From positions 3,782,001-3,846,000 of the forward strand of contig JAQFVV010012497.1 in NCBI GenBank assembly GCA_028023455.1: a stretch of DNA of 64,000 bases. Direction: 5' to 3'. The position numbers and the translations under genes are program-made. The notes beneath the pieces are model-generated. The model ran no database searches. It saw nothing but the letters and a program-made list of their open reading frames with translations, and was not told where the DNA came from. Origin of the DNA: Epiperipatus broadwayi. Its lineage: Eukaryota; Onychophora; Udeonychophora; Euonychophora; Peripatidae. Shown piece by piece: positions 38,311-48,334 of this stretch. How positions within the stretch are numbered: the first letter of the stretch is position 1; each line of letters opens with the position of its first letter.

Positions 38311-38506
38311 TAAAGTTGTAATTATAAATTTTATTAAACGCTCACTATTATTTCAGTAATAGTTTTAACAAGGCTGTAAACCTTAGCAATGAGCGTCTGA
38401 AAAAATCGTCACTAGGGACCTCTGTAGGTGTTTTAAAGACCTACAGAGGTCCCTAGTGACGATTTTTTCAGACGCTCATTGCTAAGGTTTACAGCCTTGT
38501 TAAAAC
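38311..38506. mobile_element. Hairpin insertion flanked by 14 bp repeats
   Basis: A 196 bp insertion. Its first ~49 bp are AT-rich and unique. The remainder is a perfect palindrome running to its right end. The flanking duplication implies that it was inserted as a unit. The sequence has no similarity that I recognise to other repeats in the window. Possible origins are a snap-back cDNA integrated by a LINE machinery or a short foldback DNA element. Confidence 0.8.
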
Positions 38507-38508
38507 TA
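38360..38508. repeat. Perfect palindrome, 70 bp arms, 9 nt loop
   Basis: Arm 38360-38429 is the exact reverse complement of 38439-38508, with no mismatch in 70 bp. They are separated by the 9 nt GTTTTAAAG. RNA from either strand would fold into a 70 bp perfect stem. The arms are less AT-rich than the flanks, with GAGCGTCTG and GTCACTAGGGACCTC. Confidence 0.97.
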
Positions 38509-38520
38509 CAACTGAACATT

Positions 38521-39095
38521 ATAATTTCCCTGGGTTTCTGTAGTGGATTGTTGCAATATGGTGAAGATGCACGGATAAAAATAAAAAAAACTTAAAAAGA
38601 TCTATAATTATCAGCTAAAAAAAAAAGATTTTAATTTAAAAAATGTTCAAGCATCCAAGTAATAAATTCAGGACAACATTTCCACTCCGTTGAACAAAAT
38701 ATTTTTTAAAAAAATATTTTCTCGTGTGGGAATTAACCTAAAAACATGTAATTTTGCCACTGATCACGCCAAGATTTGAATCAAAAAATAAGTCAAGTTT
38801 TTAAATGCGTAGTGAAATATTTTAAGAAACCTCAGCTTAATTTTTGTTCCATGATTTAAAATTTTTGAAAGTTGTCTCAATTACTTTTTTACAGCGAGGA
38901 AACAAAAATGTAAATACATTTAGAATCATGAAATTTGGTATTTGTAAACAAATGCTAGAAATATCTCACTTGTTTTAAGTAACTAGCCGGTATAATATTA
39001 CACAAATTAGAACTAGGTAGGGAAGCATTATAACTAATAGCTATTTGGAAAATATATTTATACATATCATGTGATATTTTAAGTATAGATTGTTA
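38521..39095. other. AT-rich non-coding DNA
   Basis: Nothing recognisable, apart from short A-runs. Confidence 0.5.
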
Positions 39096-39478
39096 AAGCA
39101 AAATCAGATCTGTATTTTAGTGCCACCTACTGTCCATTTAAGTAATCAATGATTACTCTAATGCATTTAAATCATCATCATCAGACTGATTTTTGTGTTT
39201 TCCTAATGTCAATGAGATTTGGAATTCAAACTAAAAAAATGCACTTATGCATCCAGCAATCATCTTTTAATTCCATTTTACCATTTAAGTTAACAACTTA
39301 ATATTCAAATCAGCATAAAGTTTTTGACCCCAAGTTAGGTTTGAACTATTATATAGATCTGACTGAAATTCAATAGCTATATATTTTACTTTATTAACTG
39401 TAGGCACATTTTTCTTTTGTTTGAAATGCTAATGGTAATAATGAATCACTTAATTCTTTAACTCCCATAATATGTATT
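39096..39478 (+). mobile_element. Family-P copy
   Basis: 'TTTTAGTGCCACCTACTGTC', 'TAAGTAATCAATGATTACTC', 'CAGACTGATTTTTGTG', 'CATTTTACCATTTAAGTTAA', 'ATATAGATCTGACTGAAATT' and 'TTATTAACTGTAGGCACATT' are collinear with the 25.5 and 54.4 kb copies. Its right end abuts the 3' end of LINE-A. Confidence 0.7.
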
Positions 39479-39519
39479 AAAACATGTGCTGTGATGTGCT
39501 ATGGCTTCTTTATTGATGT

Positions 39520-39990
39520 CAGGAATCTCTCAGCAACTATACCCAGAGAAACCTGTTAGCCACCTTACCTTCCTCTTCCATTCCTCATCCTAAGTTTTTC
39601 CTATATTCTTCTCTATCCTGCTCCATCCCATTTCCACAACAACATCTTTGTCCACTCTATGGCCTTTATATCTAGTTCCCCTTATCTTTTTCCAAACCCA
39701 TCATATAAACCAAGAACCCACTTTCTGTATAATCATTTTGTTTATATTTATTCTCCCACAACTTCATTATTTGTACCCATTCTGTTTCTAAGCATTTACA
39801 TTCAATTAGCAGATGCCTAATATTTGCCATGCCTTCCTTACATAACTTGCAGACTAAATGACCCACATTTCTCCATTTATGTTTATATTCCCTTGTTGTT
39901 AATGATCCTGTTTGATTCTTAAACGGTAAACTTTTTTTGCTATTATCATAATTTAACTCATACCCAATATTGTTTACTTCTACATCTATT
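39520..39990 (-). pseudogene. LINE-A carboxy-terminal zinc-binding region
   Basis: On the minus strand GHLVCKLCKEGMANIRHLL and ECKCLETEWVQIMKLWENK are readable. Spacing C-x2-C-x8-H-x4-C is that of the zinc-binding domain that follows RT in many LINEs. The 49.3 kb copy has the same motif in closely similar DNA. Downstream sequence to about 39.48 kb is probably 3' UTR ('GAAGCCATAGCACATCACAG'). Confidence 0.75.
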
Positions 39991-40587
39991 TAAACTCTAG
40001 TTTTCTGTCTCTCCAACTCTCTATTTTTTGCCATTATAACACTCAGCAAGCCTTCTAACACAATCATCCCACCTTTAGTACAAATATACTGACATAAAGT
40101 CTTTATCCAAATCTTCTGCATTCCATACTACCTTTCTCACCCATCTTGTTGCCTATCCTCCACTTATAATCCAATTAAATACTATTTTGGCTATTCTTTT
40201 ACTATCCATAAATTGCAATCTACCAAACATTTTCATTTTGCTTTTTGCATCTCTTATATAAAAACTTGATTATCCCATTTCTCCTTGAATTGCCTCCTTT
40301 GCCATCCACACATCTGCATATAATGCATGACTTCCTACTTTCCTTTGTACTTTTTGTAAATAATATAACATCGCATTACTAACAAATAACACATTGTTAG
40401 CATAAGTTAATCCTGCTACTGCCACTCCCTTTCAGGCATCATATTATTATATGAAATCATTGTTAATTTCTTTATCAATCCCTTTTCTTTGCTTCATTTA
40501 TCAATTTTTTCTCTCATTCATCCAATCAATTTCTCTGATTACTTAAGATGATTCCCAAATAGTTATACCTATTTACCACATTTAACT

Positions 40588-41300
40588 TTATATCTCCCAA
40601 TAAAAAAATCTTTCTCTTTCCCCAGCATTTTTCATCATTACTTTTGATTTTTCTTCACTAAATTTAATCACCACATCTTTACCCACCCTTGTGCTTATCT
40701 TCAGCATGACTTCTATATCTTCCCTACTTTTTGTGCACAAGAAGATATCATCAGCAAATAAAAGAGCTAATAATATATACATTCCCTTGCCATCTGTTAA
40801 TGGTATCTCTATCTCTCTTCCTAGTCTTTCTATTGCTCTCTCCATTTCTCTCAAATGTAACAAAAACAAAATAGATGACATAGAGCATTTTTGCCTTAGT
40901 CCCACTGCATTTTTAACTGTAACTGATTCTATATTTCCTAATTGATACATATAATAATTATTTTCATACAATCTCTTAATAAGATCCATTACAGGTTCAT
41001 TCATTCCCAAATTTATTAAACTTACCCATAATCTATTTCTATTTACTCTATCTTATGCCTTCTTTATATCTATAAAGACCATATATAACTACCTACCTGT
41101 ATTCCTACTCATATCTATAAGTTGTGTGACTACAAATAAGTTATCTCCTATACACCTATTCATTCTTAAACCTCCTTGCATTTCTGCTACTATATTAATT
41201 TCTTCCATTTTGTCATTTTTCCAACTATCATATACGCAAAAACTATAGGTCTATAATTGTTTATCTTTCTATGGCTCTTATCCTTTCTTTTAAACAATAG
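40588..41300 (-). pseudogene. LINE-A reverse transcriptase
   Basis: The minus-strand RT domain. Upstream broken frames give RKINNYRPIV-like sequence (KDKQL*TYSF), GGLRMNRCIGDNLFV and FIDIKKA*DRVN (catalytic first Asp; a stop replaces the Tyr). The intact 140-codon frame at 40588-41010 starts after GMNEPVMDLIKRLYENNYY. It holds VGLRQKCSMSSILFLLHL (usual GLRQGCSLSPLLF), LLALLFADDIFLC (the catalytic FADD is intact) and FSEEKSKVM. The frame is not complete upstream or downstream, and stops separate it from the rest. The wording fits a CR1/Jockey/RTE-grade LINE, but I cannot assign the clade. The plus-strand frame at 40691-40945 is antisense. Confidence 0.8.
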
Positions 41301-41359
41301 CCTTATTATTATAGCTATCTGGAAATTCTGTCCTAAGTGTTTTTATGAATTTCTTGTAC

Positions 41360-41999
41360 TAAAAACCAGTCTATGTGGATAGGTAGATTTCTTTGGGTGC
41401 AAGAAGCTTATCTTTTTTTCGAATAGAATTAAATGTATCTCTAATAAAAAATTGCAAGTCCAATGGAGAATTGGTTATAACTATATGACATCTAAGTAAC
41501 CATATTACATGGTTAATAAATATGCATCTTCTGATATTGCAGAAATTACCCATTTTAATATTATGAATGATATCAAAGAGTTCTGGATTGTGATTATTGA
41601 AATAATTTTGAATTATATATTTTACTTCTCTTAGTCCCGAGCAAGAAACAAGAATATGATCAGATGTTTCACTATCTTTTTTACACAAAATACATAAAGA
41701 ATCAATCCTTTTAAATCCTCTATTTGAAATAAGGAAATCGTTGGTAGGAAGTGAAGATAGATTTATTTTAATGATAAAATCAATATATTTAGGCATTAAA
41801 TACCATTTTCTCATTTTATTAAAAAGATTGTTATTAGTCATTTCAAGATAACTAGGAGGGCATATTAGCTGAGGATTTATCATTTTAAACATGTCCCAAT
41901 ATGTGTGTTTATTATTTAAAAAAATTTCATTTTCTGTCTTCTGTGCTATTTTATTAAAATATGATAATAGATTTAATGTTGCCCTGCTCATCCTTCTAA
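41360..41999 (-). pseudogene. Tx1-like LINE 3' fragment inside LINE-A
   Basis: An open frame of 206 codons on the minus strand (41371-41991). It carries KTENEIFLNNKHTYWDMFK, then KMRKWYLMPKYIDFIIKIN, then the zinc motif CILCKKDSETSDHILVSC (C-x2-C-x8-H-x4-C), and then NFCNIRRCIFINHVIWLLR. Order and wording parallel the end of the 56-60 kb element (SLFNGKLSYWDTHALI, DFIIKVNLEALPT, CPLCKKTDETISHILQEC, FGSVRLATYVNFVIWLAR). It is therefore the carboxy-terminal piece of a relative of that element. It interrupts LINE-A upstream of its RT domain. The uninterrupted frame suggests a more recent insertion than LINE-A itself. The insertion ends and target duplication were not resolved. Confidence 0.7.
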
Positions 42000-42721
42000 A
42001 CCTCTTGCCTTTTCCATTTCAATTTCTTCCCTGCCTCATTCATTTTTTGTAAAACTAATATTTCCATTACTATGTGCTTTTATGTTTGTTATTGTCTTTC
42101 ACATCTAACATCTTTTCTATATCCATTACTTATTTGAAATTGTCTCTAATTCTTCTTTAGAGCTACACTATTTTTCCTCATCATTTAATAATACTATTTA
42201 TCTCTCCCCTACATTCCTTCTTTTAATATATTTCCAAATTTTTTTACTCCCATCTCTTCCACTTTTATTAATATTCTCCAATAATTTACTATTTTAATTT
42301 CATTCTCTCTATATAATTATTTATTTTAGCCAATTTCTTTTTAAAAAAATGTTTCCATTTAATATTAATAATCTTTTTCACTTTTTTTGTTTTTAATAGC
42401 ACATTTATATTCTCTACATCCTTCCCCCCTCTCTTTTGCACTTTACACTAATTCTCACATTTCTATTTTTCCCCTCTCTTTTACATTTTTACTAATTTTT
42501 ACTTTCTATTACTTTTATTCTTATGAATATTCTAATCTAAAACTCTATTTGCCACTTTTTCTATTTCATTATAGCAGAAAACTCTTCCACGATTTCTTCA
42601 ATTTTTATGTTATATTCTTCTTTTTGTCATTCATTTTCCATCCATATCTTTCACTATTCTTTCTACTTTTATTACTATTTTCCATCGCATTACTAACCAT
42701 TTTTATTATAAAAAAGTTATG

Positions 42722-42800
42722 ATAAGAGCAGTTCTATACATTAGTGTCATCTATTGTAAGCTTAAGCAATTATTGATTATTACATATCATATGTACTGAA
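42722..42800 (+). mobile_element. Family-P 5' fragment
   Basis: 'ATAAGAGCAGTTCTATACAT', 'TAGTGTCATCTATTGTAAGC' and 'TTAAGCAATTATTGATTATT' match the beginning of the 25.5, 36.6 and 52.8 kb copies. It directly abuts the truncated 5' side of LINE-A. With the copy on the other side (39.1-39.48 kb), it may represent an original family-P array into which LINE-A inserted. Confidence 0.6.
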
Positions 42801-43420
42801 GAATTGGTTTGTTTTTATTAGTATATATTGTTACAATTAATTTTATCTGAAAAAAAGTTAAGAGATTCCAAAAATCAAAGATCTTTTGGTTATAGTGTAT
42901 CTTCAGTACTTCTTTTTGAATTTCATCCAAGTTATTCATAGAAAGCAAATCCAAATTAAATGATTGTTATTTTTCATTTAAATATACAATTTTTATATTT
43001 AAAATAATACTTTAAATTTAATAGTTTATTTAATATAACTTTAAAATATTCTTATCAATAATTCTCAGTTGATTATCCACTTAAAAAAAAACTTGTCAGC
43101 AATAGGTTAAAATTTTATTTTATAATGATTTTTTTTTTTTTTAGTTTCTATGCAATGAAACAATAACCCAATGATTTAATGGATATAGAAAGAAGTTTGA
43201 AATTAATCCAAATAAAAAAAATTAAAAAACAATATAAAATCATGGACTAAACATTGGCAATTTTGAAATTTTATTTAAAAATTAAACCTACCCTGATTTG
43301 AAATTTATTATTTTCTTTTATAAGGATTTAATAGAAACAAATCCATAAAAAATACTATATTTTTATTACTTTTACTGTAAATCTTTAGAATTCACTTATA
43401 CAGTTTGCCTTTTTTTTTTA
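42801..43420. other. AT-rich non-coding DNA
   Basis: Nothing was recognised. Confidence 0.5.
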
Positions 43421-43643
43421 TAGAATTGTAATTTGGAATAATTACTTTGGAAGCGACAAATAAAAGCTTAAGCTGAAATGTTTATACACTTAGTATGCTG
43501 TGATTATGATATAATTTTAGAGATACCGAAAGCATGCTCAACATATACTATACTAGTTGTATAAACATTTTAGTTTTAAGCTTTTCTTATTTTTTCACTT
43601 CCAAAGCGATTATTCTGAATGTTCCATAGAGTTTTAGAATTGC
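43421..43643. repeat. Palindromic repeat, ~80 bp arms
   Basis: Inverted arms share 'AGAATTGTAATTTGGAATAA', 'TTACTTTGGAAG', 'AAAAGCTTAA' and 'AAATGTTTATACA' with their reverse complements at 43558-43643. The arms have diverged by substitutions and small indels. The spacer is about 65 bp. Confidence 0.8.
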
Positions 43644-44200
43644 AACATCAATAGAATTATATAAAATTAAGTAAAGTATGTAACAAATATTTTTACTAAA
43701 GCATCTCGTATATAATCGTTATACCTTTTTATCTAATCATTTCAACATTAAATGAAGAATAATAATAAAAACAGATTTATTTTCAACTTTAAAACATAGA
43801 TAGAATTGGGCAGTTGACAGTTTCTCATTTATGTCCCAGTACTTAAAACCCTGTCTGATTAGTAGATTGCCAGTATGCATTTTTGAATTATTTAAGTTAA
43901 AAAAAAACATAAAGTGATTGCAAAAGATGTAATACTATAAAGTCTGATATTTCTATTATTCACAGTTTTCTTCTAATTTCTCAGTATCTTTAACATTGAA
44001 CATTCAATAACATGTAATTAAACATAATATCTATTTTACTGGATATTATTGACAAATTAAACATAAATAGTTTAGGTTTTACAAATATTTGCCAATTTTT
44101 GATAAAACTATATTTAAACGCGGTACATTTATTCAAATTATTTTTAAAACTTTTTTTCAGCAATAGGAAACATAACATAATTAAGAATCTTCAATTAAAA

Positions 44201-44595
44201 ACGGGCAAAACTCACTATATGTATTGCCACTCTCTTCAAGCTAGAGTAATCAATGGATGCCAGAAGGCTTTTGCATAAAATGCCCATCTAGGGCCTACTT
44301 ATACAATATCCCCAGACTATTTTCTGGCTTGTGGCCTTCGTCAGTGAGGAGCCTTGGATCTGAGAGCATTGCACCTAGATCTTAGGATCTAATGCAATCC
44401 TCCAGCAGCCACCTTTTATCTCTATTTAGATATAAAACTATGAGTCTTAAATTGAAAACACCTTAATATTTTCAATCCAAGCCCATCAACTTATATAGTC
44501 ATATTGGTCTGAACTCAGTTCAGTACCCATACATTTTGTTGTCTTTGATTCTTTAATAACCACAGCCACCAATATCCTATTAGGCAGGCTTGGTT
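44201..44595 (+). mobile_element. Family-P copy (long form)
   Basis: The best long-form copy. It starts GGGCAAAACTCACTATATGT, then 'GCCACTCTCTTCAAGCTAGA', 'AATCAATGGATGCCAGAAGG', 'CCAGACTATTTTCTGGC', 'CAGTGAGGAGCCTTGGATCT', 'GAGAGCATTGCACCTAG' and 'GGTCTGAACTCAGTTCAG'. It runs into the palindrome at 44596-44824, which repeats its outer end. The 'GGTCTGAACTCAGTTCAG' segment matches the inner arms of the 8.7-9.5 kb copy. Confidence 0.75.
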
Positions 44596-44824
44596 TTAAG
44601 CCAATAAACATCACATGATCACCATTGTTTATGCTTGCATATAACTGTTATTAAAACAGGCAAAACTCACTATATGTATTGCCACTCTTTGCAAGCTAGA
44701 GTAATCAATGGGTGCCAGAAGGCTTGTGCAGAGAGTGGCAATACATATAGTGAGTTTTGCCTGTTTTAATAACAGTTATGTGCAAGCATAAGCAATGGTG
44801 ATCATGCGATGTTTATTGGCTTAA
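44596..44824. repeat. Near-perfect palindrome, 93 bp arms (family P)
   Basis: Left arm 44596-44688 and right arm 44732-44824 are inverted copies with only a few mismatches, such as ACATGATCACC against GGTGATCATGC. A 43 bp spacer separates them. The arms carry 'CATCACATGATCACCATTG', 'AACTGTTATTAAAACAGGC' and 'AAAACTCACTATATGTATTG'. The spacer is itself the next part of the family-P unit, so the structure is two family-P ends fused in inverted orientation. Confidence 0.95.
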
Positions 44825-44860
44825 TCTTCAACTAATAATTGTTTTTAAAAATACTACTAT

Positions 44861-45285
44861 GTAATTATATCAATGTTTTGAACATTTGAAAAAGAAAATA
44901 TTATTCAGTATTAAAATCTTTAAAGCTTACTGATCATACTTTCAATCTCTAAGGCCAGAATTATAGCACTCATAATCTTCAAGGTGCATTATAAGTTAAA
45001 GTGGATATTATGTAAATGTTTTGAATATTCCACTTTTCAGACAATGTAGTGCTATTTTCTTCTTTGTTGATAGCATGGGGATTTCTTTATTTTGTATTTT
45101 CTATCATCACATTCCCAGCATAAAATGTTTACCTTTATTGATAAAAAATATGGTCATATTCTTGTTTGTGCTATGATTCTGGTCTTAGTGGTAGAAAGCA
45201 TGCTTAGAAAGTTTTAAAGATTTTAATACTGAATAATCTTTCCTTTTTCAAATGTTCAAAACATTGATGTATATACATTACAATT
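44861..45285. mobile_element. Palindromic element, ~180 bp arms
   Basis: Outer arms share 'TATCAATGTTTTGAACATTT', 'GAAAAAG.AAA.ATTATTCAG' and 'TATTAAAATCTTTAAA'. Inner segments share 'CTAAG(G/A)CCAGAAT(T/C)ATAGCAC'. The inner parts are more diverged than the outer parts. No coding frame was seen. Confidence 0.8.
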
Positions 45286-45423
45286 AGCAGAAGTAAAAAA
45301 AAACTATTCAAATTAAAATATTATTAATAATATATAATTAATCTATTCATTCATTATACAGAATGTTTTCTACAATAAATAGAGGAATTTGAACTTAGGA
45401 TTTTCAGTCTTTGATGCACACGA

Positions 45424-45560
45424 TCATACACATGTGAAAAAGATAAATGATCCCCGATATATGTATTTTATTCTGACCCAGTCCCATTGATAAGTGCTGG
45501 ATCTGTTTGAAATACATATATTGGGGATCGTTTATCTTTTTCACATGTGTGTGGTTATGT
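45424..45560. repeat. Palindromic repeat, ~47 bp arms
   Basis: The left arm TCATACACATGTGAAAAAGA continues through 'TAAATGATCCCCGATATATG'. The right arm is its reverse complement with a few changes ('CGTTTATCTTTTTCACATGT'). The spacer is about 38 bp. Confidence 0.9.
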
Positions 45561-45917
45561 ATTGGTTGTTTGAGATGGACAGGAGAATGAATATAGACCG
45601 AAAAGTCTAAGTTAATAATATAATTTGTAATCAATGTGTTTTAATTTTTTCTCCCATTTCAAATAGGTGAGAAATCAATCCTAAAAAATGCACAAGACTT
45701 TTCCAAATAAGAAAAATCGCTAATCAGTCTAAACATTTCGCTAATCAGTCTAAACAGTTTTTCTTTTAGTAAAGAAAAACCAAAACGAGAATAGATTTCA
45801 TTTTTATACAAAGTTTTAAGATTACCCAATTTTGTTAATATAAATTAGACTATTTTTAATATGCTTATTACTACTATTAATATGTTTTATAACCAGTACA
45901 CTTTAATAAAACTTTAC

Positions 45918-45928
45918 TCCCCCCCCCC
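45918..45928. repeat. Poly-C tract
   Basis: A homopolymer run of about 10 C, the only long C run in the vicinity; it is likely length-variable. Confidence 0.8.
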
Positions 45929-45971
45929 CGTAATTCTATTTTAAAATAAATATTCAAATTATTATCTATAC

Positions 45972-47087
45972 CAGGAATGAGGAACCTTTTTTGTACTAAG
46001 GGCCATTTGGATATTTATAATATCACTCATGGACCATACAAAATTATCAACTTATAAATTAGCTTGCTTTATTTGATCAAACATTTAATTAATTTACCCC
46101 TGATCATTAGGAGTGGACAATCTTTCCAGCTGGCAGGACAATTTCAACTTGCTCTTTTTAAATGACTGCTATAATTTTTTGTGAATTAAAAATAAAATAA
46201 TATCATTATGACTGTTGCACATTTAATGACAATATTTCTATTTTGTCTGTAATTATTCTTCATGACATATTTTTATTTTCTAATTTATTTTTATGATCTG
46301 GACAGATTATTTCTAGATCAGCTAGAATGCAATCATTTATAAACTTCCCTTCATAAAATGATTTTGAAGTTTCTGCTTTTTTTTTTTAAAAAAAAAGTAA
46401 TTTCCCTTCACAAAATTTTCTGACTTGTTTGGACTTTTTATGAGATATATCAGCCACTTGATGAAGTTCCTTTACAAATTTTCTGTTTTTAATATTTTTT
46501 CCCCAACAGTTTTGTTGAAATCAGAATGTTTTGGATAAATAGCATTCTTTATTAACTGAAATATTTTCCAGACATATCAGGCACATCTATTTACTATTTC
46601 TTTCTAGAAAAAAAATATGCGTTTATCCACTTGTATTGAAATATACAATTTTCTGTGTCAATTTTTATTTTATTTTAGTGTAGCCATCATAAGTATAAAA
46701 AAAAAAAGACAACATAATAACAATAAAACAAAGTAATATTCTAATTTTATTTGTGAAAACATGCAGTTAGCCAACAAAAATCACTATAAAAAATAGTGCC
46801 CTCAACATCATAGATTAAATCTGTAGTCAGACCACAGAATATAGATAATTTGTTGAAATATTGTACCTCTGATAGAATGAACTAAAATTATTATAAAGGT
46901 GAGATGTAGTTGAAGAAAATAAATATTTCATTTTATTTAACTCTTAATTTAATATTTAGATTACGTTCACATGTTTAATTGGAGATTTTAGAGGACTATC
47001 TTATATACAACTTGAAAATGTACAGGGGCCATATTGAAAACTTTCAAGAGCTAGAATTGGCCCAGATCTGGAGATTTCCCAATCATG
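45972..47087 (-). mobile_element. hAT DNA transposon 1, non-autonomous
   Basis: The left end CAGGAATGAGGAACCTTTTT and right end (reverse complement CATGATTGGGAAATCTCC) resemble the CAG-type inverted ends of hAT elements. Subterminal 'AAGGGCCATTTGGATATTTA' and the reverse-strand 'GGGCCAATTCTAGCTCTTG' are partly symmetrical. The flanking octamers ATCTATAC (45964-45971) and TTCTAAAC (47088-47095) agree at 6 of 8 positions. They fit the NTCTANAN target preference of hAT transposases. Length is about 1.1 kb, with only a transposase fragment inside. Confidence 0.75.
46200..46680 (-). pseudogene. hAT transposase N-terminal remnant
   Basis: The minus-strand translation in shifting frames recalls the N-terminal half of hAT transposases related to the GTF2IRD2/EPM2AIP1/ZBED group. 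A broken BED-finger-like stretch lies at about 46.58 kb (Cys lost, KHSDFNKTVGEKILKT-like), followed by SSGxYIS and KVQTSQK-like sequence. At 46.27-46.36 kb FYEGKFINDCILADLEIIC and then PDHKNKLENKNMS are readable, corresponding to the conserved 'F.DGEFIK.C.L......P' region. The catalytic core is absent. The fragment is oriented minus within the element. Confidence 0.55.
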
Positions 47088-47429
47088 TTCTAAACATATT
47101 TCCCAGAATTTAGATTATCTATTAGATTATTATTAATTGATTCTGATTTAATACTTTTTAATGTCTGATTGGCACTGACATCTAAAAACAAACGTGATGG
47201 TTTCCAAAACTATGATAACTTTGTGATATTGTTAGTTGATTGTCCAAAAGGTATTTTCTGGAGTTATAAAATATGCTTTCCACATGCACACACACATATA
47301 TATATATGTGGATAGATATGTGCACCTAGTCTTAGGCAATATTTAAATTCAATATTTGTATTTTAATTATTTTAAAAGATAATTTTTTATGCAAAATTTT
47401 TAATAACATTTATTAATGTTTTCTTTCAG

Positions 47430-47498
47430 AGGGAAGTTCTAATAGTTCAGACACAATTGTTAAAGGAATTGAAGCATTGGAGTGCAGGAATTCTACTA
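47430..47498 (+). other. Candidate protein-coding internal exon (69 bp)
   Basis: A polypyrimidine tract and acceptor (TTAATGTTTTCTTTCAG, ending 47429) is followed by 69 bp and a good donor (GTAAGA at 47499). The 69 bp is distinctly less AT-rich than its flanks. Two of three frames are open. One reads GSSNSSDTIVKGIEALECR then NST (frame starting at 47432); the other reads REVLIVQTQLLKELKHW then SAGILL. The length is a multiple of three, so splicing in or out would keep frame. No other exon was found within several kb. The gene is unidentified, and chance occurrence is possible. Confidence 0.4.
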
Positions 47499-47871
47499 GT
47501 AAGATTTTTTTTTTAGTATTATAATTCTAATTAATAATAAGAATATTAAGATCTGCCATTACCTCTTTATTTTTATCTTTAACATGTATATATATTTATA
47601 AATTTTTATTTCACTGTATATATGTCAATCACATGAATAAAGATATCTAAAAAAAGGCAAATGATCCCAAGATGCACTTTATGTTGAATCAGCACTCTTC
47701 AGATGGCCCAGACTTGGTTCAATATTTATCGATCTACAATTATTGCAATTTCCTGCACGAAATAACTTTGTCACCATTCATCCCAGATAAATACTGTAAT
47801 AATTATTGTTTAGACATTTATCTGGCTTAACCAGTATCATAATCAGTAGGGCAGAAAGTTTGATACCTAAA

Positions 47872-48334
47872 TATAAAACATATAAATTCCATAGCCAAAC
47901 AGCTTAGTAGAAAAATTTCCAGAGACTTTGAAATAGGTTTCCATTCACTGCCATGCACCAACAGATTGATCAACAACACAAAAGACAAAGTCGCTCCTGG
48001 ACTGACTCCTCAGGTTGAATATAAAATTACATGCCTCCATAATAACTGCCAAGCAACCTACTATGGAGAAACTAAGACTAATATTGCCAGTAGAGTGGCA
48101 CAGCACAGATATCAATGCAATAGAACTAAAAGTAAGACAGAAGGGGGCTCAATATTTGCTGAGCACAAAAGGACTGCTGGCCACGCCTTTCAACCAACAA
48201 CTGCCAAGATGATCTGCACCAAAAGAAATGATGCTAAACGCAGGGTCAAAGAAGCCTGCTATATATTAAGCAACCCTACAGTTATAAACAGAAGAGAAGC
48301 TTGCTTCTGCATTTTCAAAAAATGGACGCTATAG
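47872..48334 (+). pseudogene. Penelope-like element endonuclease domain
   Basis: An open frame (about 150 codons) of the end of a Penelope-like polyprotein. LSRKISRDFEIGFHS and NRLINNTKDKVAP match the RT-to-endonuclease linker of this family (usual ...KDK/KDP...). The GIY-YIG domain follows: VEYKITCLHNNCQATYYGET (Cys pair and Y-Y-G core), then NIASRVAQHR, SIFAEHKRTAGHAF, KRNDAKRRVKEACYIL and VINRREAC. It ends at a stop after FKKWTL. The frame has no ATG before 47966 because it continues from a lost upstream RT. A TGA at about 47868 ends it. The RT half was not found upstream, so this is a 5'-truncated copy. It is much better preserved than the 26.8-28.4 kb element. The plus frame at 48015-48212 is a shadow. 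Confidence 0.8.

Larger units (their letters stand above)
39480..42720 (-). mobile_element. LINE-A: degraded non-LTR retrotransposon
   Basis: A minus-strand LINE of an unresolved clade, visible as a CT-rich region on the plus strand. In minus-strand order it has a linker region (42.72-42.0 kb, many frameshifts; KWKHFFKKKLAKINNYIER is readable), an inserted foreign LINE fragment (about 42.0-41.36 kb), RT motifs (41.3-40.59 kb), a carboxy-terminal region (40.5-39.9 kb) and a CCHC-type motif (39.86 kb). No endonuclease domain remains, so the element is 5'-truncated. It lies between two family-P copies. A second, shorter copy of its 3' end lies at 49.05-49.8 kb. Confidence 0.75.

Noticed and set aside
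42387-42722. Plus-strand hydrophobic 111-codon frame
   Set aside because: It is antisense to the A-rich coding strand of LINE-A.
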